Shown: in pieces, positions 6,878-15,447 of the stretch
Layout: each line of letters starts with the position of its first letter
How positions within the stretch are numbered: the first letter of the stretch is position 1
NCBI GenBank assembly: GCA_018263575.1
Contig: JAANWX010000076.1
Span: 1-40,419 of the forward strand
DNA from: Chloroflexota bacterium
GTDB lineage: Bacteria > Chloroflexota > Anaerolineae > Anaerolineales > UBA11858
DNA: 40,419 nucleotides
Direction of reading: 5' to 3'
The notes under the pieces: generated by a model
The model's input: the letters and a program-made list of their open reading frames with translations, nothing else
Told to the model about the DNA's origin: nothing
The model's database searches: none
Made by a program: the position numbers and the translations under genes

Positions 6878-8077
6878 ATGCAAATTAATGATCCTGTCAT
6901 TCTTAGTGCAGTGCGCACCCCTTCGGGAAGTTTTCAAGGCTCGCTGAGCGCCATTTTCGCCCCAAAGTTGGGAGCAACCGTCGTCCGAGCGGCTGTCAAA
7001 CGTGCCGGAATCTCGAATCCGGGCCACATCCACGAAGTGCTTATGGGCAATGTCGTTTCCGCTGGTTTGGGGCAGAATCCGGCCCGGCAGGCGGCCATTT
7101 TCTCCGGGCTTCCGGCTACGGTTGGCGCCTTCACGCTCAACAAGGTTTGTGGCTCAGGATTAAAAGCCGTCATGTTGGCGGCCCAGGCCATCCGTGCCGG
7201 TGATGCGGACCTCCTGGTGGGGGGCGGGATGGAGAACATGAGCCGCGTCCCTTATTTGGTTCATGGCCGAAATGGAAAACTCAAGTTTGGTCATGCTGAA
7301 CTTACTGACGCCCTTCTGCACGATGGTTTATGGGATCCTTTTGAAAATTGGAGCATGGGAGAGGCGGCCGAGTTTATCGCCGAAGAGTACGATATCTCTC
7401 GGGAAGCGATGGACGAGTTCTCTTATCATAGCCACCGCAAGGCGGTTGAGGCCATTGATAGGGGTAAATTCAAAAACGAGATTGTTCCCGTAGAGGTGAA
7501 AGGCCGTAAGGGAAAGGTGACCATTTTTGATACGGATGAAACCCCGCGCCGAGACACCTCGCTTGAGGCCCTGTCAAAACTACGCCCGGCCTTCGTCAAG
7601 GATGGGAAGGTCACGGCTGGAAATACCCCCGGATTGAATGATGGCGCTTCGGCTGTGGTTATTTCTAGTTTGGCAAAAGCGGAGCAAATGGGCGCCCAAC
7701 CCCTCGCCCGTATTATTGGCTATGCCCACGCTGCTGTGGAACCCAAATATCTATTTTATGCACCAGCCAAGGCTATTCCCCAATTACTTGAGAAAATCGG
7801 TTGGACTTTGGCTGATGTTGATCTTATCGAACTGAACGAAGCCTTCGCGGCCCAAGTTTTGGCGGATGGGAAAGCCCTTGCCGACCAAGGTTGGGATTGG
7901 GAGAAGGTGAACGTCCACGGGGGAGCGATTGCCCTTGGCCACCCCATTGGGGCTAGTGGCGCTCGTGTCCTGACCACCCTCATCTACGCCCTCGAAGATC
8001 GTGGCCTTAAGCGTGGGATCGCCTCCCTGTGCTTGGGCGGCGCAGAAGCGGTTGCCATGGCTATCGAGATGGTTTAG
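6878..8077 (+). CDS. Acetyl-CoA C-acetyltransferase (thiolase)
   Basis: A 399-residue thiolase that joins or cleaves acetyl-CoA and acyl-CoA, feeding beta-oxidation or acetoacetyl-CoA synthesis. Nucleophilic Cys91 lies in [11 protein letters not shown]. His347 and His355 lie in [18 protein letters not shown]. The second catalytic Cys385 lies in [12 protein letters not shown]. The last motif differs from the common CIGGGxG form but keeps the Cys. GAGGAGG precedes the ATG at 6878. The length (about 390-400) is typical. It probably works with the acyl-CoA dehydrogenase encoded at 30 kb, though it is not in the same operon. Confidence 0.93.
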   Translation: MQINDPVILSAVRTPSGSFQGSLSAIFAPKLGATVVRAAVKRAGISNPGHIHEVLMGNVVSAGLGQNPARQAAIFSGLPATVGAFTLNKVCGSGLKAVMLAAQAIRAGDADLLVGGGMENMSRVPYLVHGRNGKLKFGHAELTDALLHDGLWDPFENWSMGEAAEFIAEEYDISREAMDEFSYHSHRKAVEAIDRGKFKNEIVPVEVKGRKGKVTIFDTDETPRRDTSLEALSKLRPAFVKDGKVTAGNTPGLNDGASAVVISSLAKAEQMGAQPLARIIGYAHAAVEPKYLFYAPAKAIPQLLEKIGWTLADVDLIELNEAFAAQVLADGKALADQGWDWEKVNVHGGAIALGHPIGASGARVLTTLIYALEDRGLKRGIASLCLGGAEAVAMAIEMV

Positions 8078-8094
8078 ATGATACCGTCCACCCC

Positions 8095-8262
8095 TTATGC
8101 CGCCAACTCGGTTGGCTCGCTACCCATGTAGAGTAGTAGGGCGATTCCCCCCAAACGAGAGAACACGTAGCCGAGATTTTCGCGCAGCATCCCCGGAGGG
8201 GGACCAAATCTCTTTCGGGTAGGTAGCCCAACCTGGTTGGGCGGTTCTGGAGGCCGACAACT
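8095..8262. repeat. Mosaic palindromic repeat between thiolase and GNAT genes
   Basis: The gap contains GTTGGCTCGCTACCC (about 8111-8125), partly inverted by GGGTAGGTAGCCCAACC (about 8217-8233), enclosing a GTAGCCGAGATT module (8167-8178). The first word recurs near 28350. The second module recurs at about 24166 and 27673. No coding capacity is evident. It is a non-autonomous mosaic palindrome. Confidence 0.6.
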
Positions 8263-8280
8263 TACAAAGGAGGAAAGCTG

Positions 8281-8706
8281 ATGAGCATTGAACTATATGA
8301 AATGAACATAGAAGATTATGACGAAATATACCAACTTTGGGAAAATAGTGAGCACATTGGTCTGAGCGAGGCCGACTCCCATTTTGGGATTTCCAAGTTT
8401 CTGGAACGCAACCCGGGGATGAGTTACGTAGCGTGGGATGGGGATAAGTTGATTGGGGCAGCGCTGTGCGGCCAAGACGGACGCCGGGGTTACATTCACC
8501 ACCTCATGGTTCACCCCGACTACCGCCGGCAAGGGATTGGGCGCTCGCTGGTGGGGCGTTGTATGTATTCCTTAACCCGCATTGGCATCCAGAAATGTCA
8601 CCTCTTCATCTTCGAAGATAATGAAGCAGGGACCGCCTTTTGGGAAAGTTTAGGCTGGACGCCAAGGGTGGAATTGACCATGATGTCGCATTTCCTTGAT
8701 GAATGA
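8281..8706 (+). CDS. GNAT family N-acetyltransferase
   Basis: A 141-residue GNAT-fold protein. The acetyl-CoA-binding motif A is visible as HHLMVHPDYRRQGIGRSLVG, followed by the CHLFIFEDNEAGTAFWESLG segment typical of small acetyltransferases (RimI- or YpeA-like). A strong AAAGGAGGAAA site precedes the ATG. Its substrate, a protein N-terminus or a small amine, cannot be deduced. The stop codon overlaps a possible upstream start of the following lipoprotein gene, suggesting co-transcription. Confidence 0.88.
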   Translation: MSIELYEMNIEDYDEIYQLWENSEHIGLSEADSHFGISKFLERNPGMSYVAWDGDKLIGAALCGQDGRRGYIHHLMVHPDYRRQGIGRSLVGRCMYSLTRIGIQKCHLFIFEDNEAGTAFWESLGWTPRVELTMMSHFLDE

Positions 8707-8719
8707 TGGTGGATATGGG

Positions 8720-10018
8720 ATGGCAGTGAATAAAAAACAAATTTTGCTTATTGGGCTTCTTGTCGCACTGAGCTTGTCCCTCTTAGGCGCATGCAAACAA
8801 GTTATCAGGGTTTTTCACAAGGAAGTTCAAGCTAGCCCTGCTCCCACCGCGCTTCCCCTCGCCACCGTGTCCCCCACGGAGGTGGCCGCCTCCCCCACGC
8901 CGGGGGATTCATCCCTTTCCCCAACCTTTTCCCCCCAGGTTGTGGCCACGGAACCGACTCTGCTTCCCACGCGCGTCGTTTCTCCCCAAGAAGCTATCCA
9001 ACTGCCACCTGGCTTTGGAATTTCTGTTTACGCCGAGGGATTAAAGGGACCGCGTTTGATGACCGTAGGCCCTGACCATCACCTGTACGTCGCGGAGCGT
9101 GGGGCGGGACGGATCATCCGCCTCCCCGACCGTGACCGTGATGGCGTGGCTGACGGCCTGGAAGTTGTCGCTGAGGGGTTGGACGCGCCCAGCAGCCTTG
9201 TTTTCTACCAGGATGGCTCCCTTTATGTGGGAGAGACCACTCAAATCTTGCGCCTCACTGACCCAGATGGCGCTGGTGTTTTCCAAGACCGCGAAATCAT
9301 CATTGAGGGATTGCCTGCTGGGGGACACAGCACCCGCACGGTGCTTTTTAGCCCGGATTGGGAATATCTTTTTGTTTCCGTTGGCTCGTCATGCAATGTT
9401 TGTGTGGAAGAAGACCAGCGCAGGGCGACGATTATGCGCTATTTGCCGGATGGCAGCCAGGGCCAGGTTTACGCAAAAGGGTTGCGCAACGCGGTGGGAA
9501 TCGTCTTCCGCCCCGGCACGGATGAACTGTGGGCAACGAATAATGGTCGAGATTGGCTCGGTGACGATCAGCCGCCGGAGACCATCTACGTTGTCAAGGA
9601 GGGCGACGATGCTGGCTGGCCCAGTTGTCATGCCGGACGTCTTATTGACCCTGATTTTGGCCAGGCCAACGCTTGCCAGGGAATCTTAGATCCCGTGGTC
9701 GAGATGCAGGCGCATTCCGCTCCCTTGGGTTTGACGTTTTATACCGGAGAGCAATTTCCCCTCTCTTGGCGTGGTCTTTTTGTGGCTTTTCACGGCTCCT
9801 GGAATCGCTCTGAACCGACGGGCTATAAAGTGGTCCATGTTCCCCTTGACGCGGACGGCCAACCTGGTCCTACCCAAGATTTTGCTTCGGGATGGCTGCG
9901 CGAGGATGGGTCGCAATGGGGTCGTCCCGTTGGCGTGCAGACCAGCTCCGATGGGGGGCTTTTTATCTCTGATGATGGTGCTGGGTTTATCTACCGCATT
10001 TTTTATCGGGGTGATTAG
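8720..10018 (+). CDS. Lipoprotein with glucose/sorbosone dehydrogenase-like beta-propeller
   Basis: A 432-residue secreted lipoprotein. From the ATG at 8720 the signal peptide runs MAVNKK, then a hydrophobic core, then the lipobox LLGAC with Cys25 lipidated. An earlier ATG at 8699 or TTG at 8696 would add a few residues. A Ser/Thr/Pro-rich linker of about 60 residues follows. The remainder resembles the GSDH/PQQ-dependent sugar dehydrogenase six-bladed propeller: LPPGFGISVYAEGLKGPRLM, GLRNAVGIVFRPGTDELWAT, FVAFHGSWNRSEPTGYKV and a closing GGLFISDDGAGFIYRI. Likely acts at the outer membrane face on sugars or aldehydes; the real substrate is unknown. Confidence 0.87.
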   Translation: MAVNKKQILLIGLLVALSLSLLGACKQVIRVFHKEVQASPAPTALPLATVSPTEVAASPTPGDSSLSPTFSPQVVATEPTLLPTRVVSPQEAIQLPPGFGISVYAEGLKGPRLMTVGPDHHLYVAERGAGRIIRLPDRDRDGVADGLEVVAEGLDAPSSLVFYQDGSLYVGETTQILRLTDPDGAGVFQDREIIIEGLPAGGHSTRTVLFSPDWEYLFVSVGSSCNVCVEEDQRRATIMRYLPDGSQGQVYAKGLRNAVGIVFRPGTDELWATNNGRDWLGDDQPPETIYVVKEGDDAGWPSCHAGRLIDPDFGQANACQGILDPVVEMQAHSAPLGLTFYTGEQFPLSWRGLFVAFHGSWNRSEPTGYKVVHVPLDADGQPGPTQDFASGWLREDGSQWGRPVGVQTSSDGGLFISDDGAGFIYRIFYRGD

Positions 10019-10062
10019 CCGGTGAGACGTTAGAGCGGTCGTGGCAGGTAGGGAAACCTGCC

Positions 10063-11517
10063 CTACTCTTCGAGAAGTTCTTGCAGGGTTTGCCTTGCCC
10101 CTTGCGGGTCGGCTTTGCCTTGGGTTTTGGCCATCACCTGGCCGATGAACCACCCTATGAGACCCTTTTTCCCCGCTTGGTACTGAGCCACCTGGCCGGG
10201 GTTTTCCGTGATAACTTGGGCGCAAATGTCTCGAATTACCTCTCGATCGCTCACTTGGGCGAGGCCCTCTTCTTCCACAATGCTAAGGGGGGATTTTCCG
10301 CTTGCCTCTACCTTGAGAAGCAGATCTTTGCCGGTAGCGGTGTTGATTGTTTCCTCATCTACTAAGGTGATGATTGTAGCCAGGTGTTGTGGGGTGAGTT
10401 GAAGTTCTTCCGCTGAGAGCTCCTTTTCGTTGAGGAGGGCCAAGACGTCGTTCATGATCCAGTTGGAAACTTGCCTGGCTATTTTGTGAAGCTTCGCCTT
10501 TCCCGCATAGGCCTGGACGGTGGATTCAAAATACTCGGAGAGGGCGCGTTCGCTGGTCAGCACTTGGGCATTGTATTCAGGGAGGTTATATTCTTCCTCG
10601 AAACGGGCTTGCCGCGCTAGGGGAAGCTCAGGAAGTTTGGCCAGGATGGCCGTTTTCTCCTCTTCATCGAATCGAACGGGGAGTAAATCAGGCTCTCGGA
10701 AATAACGGTAATCGGCCTCAGTTTCTTTGGAGCGCATCTTGGAGAGGGTTTGGGTGTCTTCGTCCCAATCTAATGTCCAGGATTCGATTTTTTCACCAGC
10801 TTCAACGGCTTTGATTTGGCGTTTGACTTCGACTTCAATGGCCTCGCGAACGTGCTCGATGGAGTTAAGGTTCTTGATTTCTGTTTTCGGGTTGAGGATG
10901 GTGACCCCCACCGGGCGGATGGAGACGTTGGCGTCGCACCGGAGATGGCCCTTTTCCATTTCCGCTTCTGAGATGCCGATCCAGCGCAGAAGTTGGCGGA
11001 GACGGGTGAGGTATTCGGCGGCTTCATCGGCGGAACGTAAGTCGGGGCCGGTGACCATCTCGATGAGCGGGACGCCGCAACGGTTGAAGTCCAGCAGGCG
11101 TCGGTTGGGTTTGTGGATGGTTTTGCCGGCGTCTTCTTCCAGGTGGAGTTTTTCGATGCCCACCCTTCTGGTTTCTCCGTTCGTGGTAGGGATGTCCATG
11201 TAGCCCCCTTTCCCTATGGCCATGTCATATTGGGTTATTTGATAGCCCTTGGGGAGGTCGGGGTAAAAATAATTTTTTCTGTCAAAGAAGGAGACCGTTC
11301 GGAGGTCAGAGTTCATGGCCGCGGCGAGGAGAATTCCTTTCTCGATAACGGCCTTGTTGGGGATGGGCAGCACGCCCGGTTGCCCGGTGCAGACAGGGCA
11401 TATATTGGTGTTGGGAGGATCACCCCAGGAATCGGCTTTGCAGGAGCAGAAAATTTTGCTTTTGGTGTTGAGTTGGATGTGGGTTTCGAGGCCAATTATG
11501 GTTTCATAGTGGGGCAT
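10063..11517 (-). CDS. gatB: Aspartyl/glutamyl-tRNA amidotransferase subunit B
   Basis: A 484-residue GatB. With GatA and GatC it converts misacylated Glu-tRNA(Gln) or Asp-tRNA(Asn) to the correct aminoacyl-tRNA. It begins MPHYETIIGLETHIQLNTKS, the conserved GatB start; the upstream in-frame 20 residues are not conserved. A zinc site CSCK...CPVC is visible near residues 25-45, followed by the kinase-like core. The C-terminal GatB/YqeY helical tail ends WFIGQVMAKTQGKADPQGAR. gatA and gatC are not in this window. The gene stands alone on the minus strand. Confidence 0.96.
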   Translation of the reverse strand: MPHYETIIGLETHIQLNTKSKIFCSCKADSWGDPPNTNICPVCTGQPGVLPIPNKAVIEKGILLAAAMNSDLRTVSFFDRKNYFYPDLPKGYQITQYDMAIGKGGYMDIPTTNGETRRVGIEKLHLEEDAGKTIHKPNRRLLDFNRCGVPLIEMVTGPDLRSADEAAEYLTRLRQLLRWIGISEAEMEKGHLRCDANVSIRPVGVTILNPKTEIKNLNSIEHVREAIEVEVKRQIKAVEAGEKIESWTLDWDEDTQTLSKMRSKETEADYRYFREPDLLPVRFDEEEKTAILAKLPELPLARQARFEEEYNLPEYNAQVLTSERALSEYFESTVQAYAGKAKLHKIARQVSNWIMNDVLALLNEKELSAEELQLTPQHLATIITLVDEETINTATGKDLLLKVEASGKSPLSIVEEEGLAQVSDREVIRDICAQVITENPGQVAQYQAGKKGLIGWFIGQVMAKTQGKADPQGARQTLQELLEE

Positions 11518-11767
11518 AGGGTTTTCTCTCGGTTTTAGTAGGCAGCGTAAAAATTGAAACGTGAGGCTGAGTTGCACTCGGTCATCTGGGGGCTATTTAT
11601 ACCATAAATTCTAAGCTCTGTGAGGTGGATTAGTGTCATGCGCTAGAGAGGTTGCGCTGCGCGGACCCGGCCAACCCCGGTTGATGGCCGTGCGCCTCTG
11701 GATAATGTTTACGCTGACGAGAATCCTCCCGCACCAGGCAATTGTTCACTAATCCCCCATTTTCTAC

Positions 11768-11803
11768 TTGGTTAAAACTTAAGAAGTGGGTATAATTTAG
11801 TTT
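11768..11803 (+). promoter_or_regulatory. Promoter of the LysM gene, probably giving a leaderless mRNA
   Basis: TATAAT (11791-11796) is preceded by TTGGTT 17 bases upstream (11768-11773). The ATG of the LysM gene lies only 7 bases after the -10 box, where transcription should start. No ribosome-binding site fits between them. The rest of the 286-bp gap from gatB contains an imperfect GGCCAACCCCGGTTGATGGCC-like palindrome near 11670 and nothing else I can name. Confidence 0.65.
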
Positions 11804-12613
11804 ATGAAAAAGCTCATGGTGTTTAAACTTATGCTTGGTCTCTGGCTGGCTTTGATGGGGGTTTTGGGTGTGGTGTGGGGGGGGACAGTCCGGGCCGCTC
11901 CGCAGATGCAGCTTACGCCTTTTCCTACCCCTACTCCTGGTACGGATGGGAGGATTATTTACATTATCCAACAGGGGGATACTTTGTGGCGTGTGGCGGC
12001 CATCACCGGCATTGACCTAGCCGACCTGCGGGACATGAATAACCTGGGTACGGATGAATTGGTTGTTCCCGGCCAGAAAATATTTTTGGGCTTAGGCGGG
12101 CCGGCGGAAGAGGAGGAAACTCTAACTGTTCCCACCAGCACGCCCACGCCCTCTGAGCCTACCGAGACGCCCCAACCAGGTGTGGGTACTTTATGCGTGT
12201 TGCTTTTCGATGATGAAAACGGGGATGCCATTCGCCAGGAAGAAGAAGCTTCTTTGCCTGGGGGGGCTATTAATATTAGCAATCGAGATGGCTCCGTTTC
12301 TATTACGCATGATACGACAGATGGTTTGGAGTATTTTTGTACTGAAAACTTGGAGGAAGGCCTCTATAACGTGAGTGCGGGTGTCCCCGAGGGGTATAAC
12401 CCGACTATGGTGTTGAATGCCAGCCTGGAGTTGTCCGCGGGGGATGTATCTTATATCACTTTTGGCGCTCAGGCTAATTCGGAGACGTTGGAAGAAAATG
12501 TCCCCATTACAGAGGAAGTTGGTGGCAAATCCCCCATTTTGGGCTTGATAGGCGCTCTCTTACTTATCAGCGGGGTGGGATTAGGCGTTTACGCAATGTG
12601 GTTTAGAAAATAA
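11804..12613 (+). CDS. Secreted LysM-domain protein with C-terminal membrane anchor
   Basis: A 269-residue exported protein. A signal peptide with cleavage near VRAAPQ (about residue 32) is followed by a short Pro/Thr linker and a LysM domain (IIYIIQQGDTLWRVAAITGI ... DELVVPGQKIFLG, about residues 50-95), which binds peptidoglycan or related glycans. A second Pro/Thr linker leads to a region at about 125-225 that looks like a carboxypeptidase-regulatory or SdrD-B-type beta domain (LFDDENGDAIRQEEE). A final hydrophobic helix (about 243-264) ends in RK. It would be held on the outer face of the membrane. Confidence 0.85.
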   Translation: MKKLMVFKLMLGLWLALMGVLGVVWGGTVRAAPQMQLTPFPTPTPGTDGRIIYIIQQGDTLWRVAAITGIDLADLRDMNNLGTDELVVPGQKIFLGLGGPAEEEETLTVPTSTPTPSEPTETPQPGVGTLCVLLFDDENGDAIRQEEEASLPGGAINISNRDGSVSITHDTTDGLEYFCTENLEEGLYNVSAGVPEGYNPTMVLNASLELSAGDVSYITFGAQANSETLEENVPITEEVGGKSPILGLIGALLLISGVGLGVYAMWFRK

Positions 12614-12622
12614 GAGGTGAGT

Positions 12623-13642
12623 ATGGCAGCGGTGCTGATGGCTTTCCGCGTTTTCTTTGTCAGACCCGTCATTCCCAGCACGCAAGATTACGTGGCCTTC
12701 TTCATCACCCTGTTCCTGGGAAGTTTTTCAGGATACCTGATAGGCCTGATGATCTCCGCTATAGCCCCGAATCAGAACACATCCATGCTTTTGTTGATTA
12801 CCATCCTCGTGCCGCAATTCTTGTTTGCGGGAGCACTCTTGCCAATTGATGCCATGCCGGCCGGAAGGGAGATCAGTATGGTGATGACCTCACGTTGGCT
12901 TTGGGAAGGATTTATCAAAGCCACCCACATGGGGGATAAAATCATGGAAGACCCGTGCCTAGGCTTCCCGAATGAAGACAGAAATTATCTTTCTGACGAG
13001 TTGAAGGCTGATTGTCCCTGTATGGGGGAGAGCATCTTCGAGGATTGCAATGATTTCCCGGGTATTTTGTCGACGGATTTCTATGATGATATCGCCAAAG
13101 AAAAGTTGGCGATGGATGAACCCGCCGAACCCTCACAACCGACCGCTTATCCATACCCCACCGCGTTGCCGTCTTTGACGCCAATCTTCACCCCGACCCC
13201 GTTACCCTCCCTGACCCCGTTGCCGACCCCAGCCGACCCCCGGGAAATGGATGCCTACCTGGACGACCAACGTGCCCAAGGAGAGGAGCAACAAGACTCC
13301 TCCATGGAACAATTTGAAGCTTACCGCTTGGAGAGTCAAGACCAGGGCCAGGAATACGCAGACCTCATGGACGCCCAAGGCGACGAGTATGCCGATATGC
13401 GTCAGGAACAGGGGGACGCGTACCAAGAATCCATACAAGACTACGGTGACGAACGCGCCGATTGGGTCAAGAACAGGGAGAAGGCCATCAACAGCGCAGA
13501 AACATTGCTTAGTTCTATGTATGATGATTACGGGTACGTTTTTGATGGAACAATCTACAAACGCTGGATGGTATTGGGCGTCATCATGGTAGGGTATGTC
13601 ATCATCATGGTGATTTTCCAGAAACGGAAGGATGTGGTGTAG
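12623..13642 (+). CDS. C-terminal part of an ABC-2 type permease, probably a truncated transporter
   Basis: A 339-residue membrane protein. The ATG at 12623 has GAGG five bases upstream; GTG at 12617 is an alternative. The first 100 residues contain hydrophobic segments (FFITLFLGSFSGYLIGLMIS and TSMLLLITILVPQFLFAGAL) like the last transmembrane helices of ABCG/ABC-2 permeases. A large hydrophilic loop follows, with Cys residues, a Pro/Thr stretch and a Gln/Asp/Glu-rich segment (13230-13470). One final helix (about 310-331) ends in QKRKDVV. The ATPase domain and first helices normally found in this family are absent, so it is a remnant or a reduced protein. Confidence 0.62.
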   Translation: MAAVLMAFRVFFVRPVIPSTQDYVAFFITLFLGSFSGYLIGLMISAIAPNQNTSMLLLITILVPQFLFAGALLPIDAMPAGREISMVMTSRWLWEGFIKATHMGDKIMEDPCLGFPNEDRNYLSDELKADCPCMGESIFEDCNDFPGILSTDFYDDIAKEKLAMDEPAEPSQPTAYPYPTALPSLTPIFTPTPLPSLTPLPTPADPREMDAYLDDQRAQGEEQQDSSMEQFEAYRLESQDQGQEYADLMDAQGDEYADMRQEQGDAYQESIQDYGDERADWVKNREKAINSAETLLSSMYDDYGYVFDGTIYKRWMVLGVIMVGYVIIMVIFQKRKDVV

Positions 13643-13999
13643 AATATCCCTAAGTAAGTCCGCGAAAATTCCTTTATGATTTTCGACTATATCACTTTAC
13701 TTCGATGTGCGCAGCGTCTTCGCGAAGCATAGCCTCACGGTGTGCGCCTTTGGCGGGGCTGCCCGACCGCGCACCTGTCGAAGTGACCAATGGTCTCCCA
13801 TCTAGGGAAAATGTAGTTCAAGGTTCTGGAGACCTGCGGTCAAGCCCAGATGGCTGGTCAGGAGACACAGCCATATCTCAGTAAATGAGGACTTAATTCT
13901 ATAAAGATACTTTTGCATACCTGCTTAGTTACGGAAGCACAGGAAGTCCCCGGCACTTAATAAGTGCCGGGGACTTCTCAAGTGACTGTCCCCTGCCAA
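13643..13999. other. Gene-free spacer with a strong palindrome
   Basis: No open frame of interest was seen. CACTTCGA-type words flank a GC-rich segment near 13690-13790. A nearly perfect palindrome at 13943-13977 (GAAGTCCCCGGCACTTA inverted around one base) is followed by AAGTGACTGTCCCC. The palindrome shares its GGCACTT half-site with the 15-mer palindromes inside family B elements. It lies 23 bp beyond the stop of the reductase gene on the minus strand and could act as its transcript-end hairpin, although no T-run follows. Confidence 0.6.
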
Positions 14000-15208
14000 T
14001 TACATATTCCGCAGCACGTGGTAAATCGTTCGGGGGGACAAAGCCTGGGCCGCGTTGCGGTAGCTCAACAAAATTTCCAAGATGACTTTTTCGACGAATT
14101 TCTCTTTTTGCGCCGCGCGGACAAGGGGGTTGAGCAGCCATTCGTTCATATAGAGACCGCGCATTCGCATAGTCCATAGGAAGATTTTTTGAAACCGCGC
14201 TCGTATTGCTCTGTCGTAGTTGCGCAAACCTGAGGTGGAGAGATTCCCACGTTCCAGTTGGTTGAGGAGTACCTGGGCCGCTATTTGCCCGGATTCCATG
14301 GCATAATCGATCCCCTCACCCGTAAAGGGATTGACCAGACCGGCAGCTTCCCCCACAACAACAAGCCGGTCGTCGAAAGTTCGGGCGGTGGCAAAATCCA
14401 TGCGCAGCGGATAGGATTTCACGGCCCCCACCTGGTTGGCGTTTTCCATGATTTCTTGAATTGGCGGATGGTTCAGGAATTTGTCGAAGACCCCCTTAGC
14501 GGTCAAGGGTAATTTTCGGGACCTTTTCAGAAATCCGGCTCCGATGTTGGCGGAGGTCGCCGAGGTCGGGAAAATCCACCCATAGCCGGGGAGGGGGGCG
14601 CTATCAAAGCGGATTTCCATTAAATCATCTAAGCCTGCCAAGTTTTCGTAATAGGCTCGAGCCGCCACGGCAAATTTGGGGCTGCGCGGCATCAGGCCTA
14701 GTTTTTTGAGGAGCGGGGTGCTGACTCCCACGGCAAGTACGGCAGCTTTCGCCGAAAAGCGGCCGGCGACTTTGCGGTTGCTCCCAAGAACGATGACTTG
14801 GTCGTTCTCAACTAAGATGTCGCTCACTTTGAGCGAGGGCTTGAATTCCACCCCGGCCTGGATAGCGTTTTGGACGAGTAAGTTATCCAATTGGAGACGT
14901 GGCGCTATGTAGAGGTGGTCGGGCAGACCCTGCTTGTGCGGGAGGGGAGCTTCCATCGCGTTGCCGTCTGGGGCAACCAACCGGACTCCGTTGAGGCGGA
15001 AGCCAAAGTCTTCCAGGTCATCGAGCAATCCCAGGTCTTCCAGTATTTTGATGGCATTTGGCGAGAGAGCGTCCCCGCAGGTTTTGTCGCGTGGAAACTT
15101 CGCTTTATCCATGAGGAGGACGCGAGCGCCTGTTTTGGCTAAATAAGTGGCCGTGGTGCTTCCCCCTGGCCCGGCCCCGATGATGGCGATGTCGTAGGGT
15201 GCGTTCAT
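14000..15208 (-). CDS. Geranylgeranyl reductase family FAD-dependent oxidoreductase
   Basis: A 402-residue flavoprotein. The N-terminal Rossmann motif IIGAGPGGSTTATYLAKTG binds FAD. KFPRDKTCGDALSP and the second FAD motif VVGEAAGLVNPFTGEGIDYA are typical of geranylgeranyl/digeranylgeranylglycerol reductases and related halogenase-like hydroxylases. It would reduce or oxidise isoprenoid chains at the membrane. The neighbouring prenyl synthase on the same strand, 239 bp upstream, supports an isoprenoid role. A family B element lies in the gap between them. Confidence 0.87.
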   Translation of the reverse strand: MNAPYDIAIIGAGPGGSTTATYLAKTGARVLLMDKAKFPRDKTCGDALSPNAIKILEDLGLLDDLEDFGFRLNGVRLVAPDGNAMEAPLPHKQGLPDHLYIAPRLQLDNLLVQNAIQAGVEFKPSLKVSDILVENDQVIVLGSNRKVAGRFSAKAAVLAVGVSTPLLKKLGLMPRSPKFAVAARAYYENLAGLDDLMEIRFDSAPLPGYGWIFPTSATSANIGAGFLKRSRKLPLTAKGVFDKFLNHPPIQEIMENANQVGAVKSYPLRMDFATARTFDDRLVVVGEAAGLVNPFTGEGIDYAMESGQIAAQVLLNQLERGNLSTSGLRNYDRAIRARFQKIFLWTMRMRGLYMNEWLLNPLVRAAQKEKFVEKVILEILLSYRNAAQALSPRTIYHVLRNM

Positions 15209-15287
15209 AATTTGTGATGGGTGGTGCGTGAAACGCGGTGAGTGATGCGTGAGGTCACGTTTTTCTCGTTACTCGTCACTCATTACT

Positions 15288-15439
15288 CAATGTCATTAAG
15301 TTAGCAAACGCAAAGTGCCCGGCACTTCCTTGAACCGCTCATGAAATTGGTTTCAGTGCTTGCAAAGCTTTTTTTACTGAAAATTAAATCTAAAAGTGCC
15401 GGGCACTTCTGGCGATGAATCCTTATCTTAATGACATTG
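15288..15439. mobile_element. Family B MITE-like element, copy 1
   Basis: A 152-bp element with perfect 13-bp inverted ends, CAATGTCATTAAG (15288-15300) and CTTAATGACATTG (15427-15439). The flanks ACTCATTACT (15278-15287) and ACTCTTTACT (15440-15449) match at 9 of 10 bases, indicating a 10-bp target duplication. Inside, two 15-bp palindromes (AAGTGCCCGGCACTT at 15313-15327 and its complement at 15394-15408) face each other. No coding capacity. The right duplication overlaps the stop codon of the prenyl synthase gene. Copy 2 lies at 29582-29886 in the opposite orientation. Confidence 0.88.
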
Positions 15440-15447
15440 ACTCTTTA

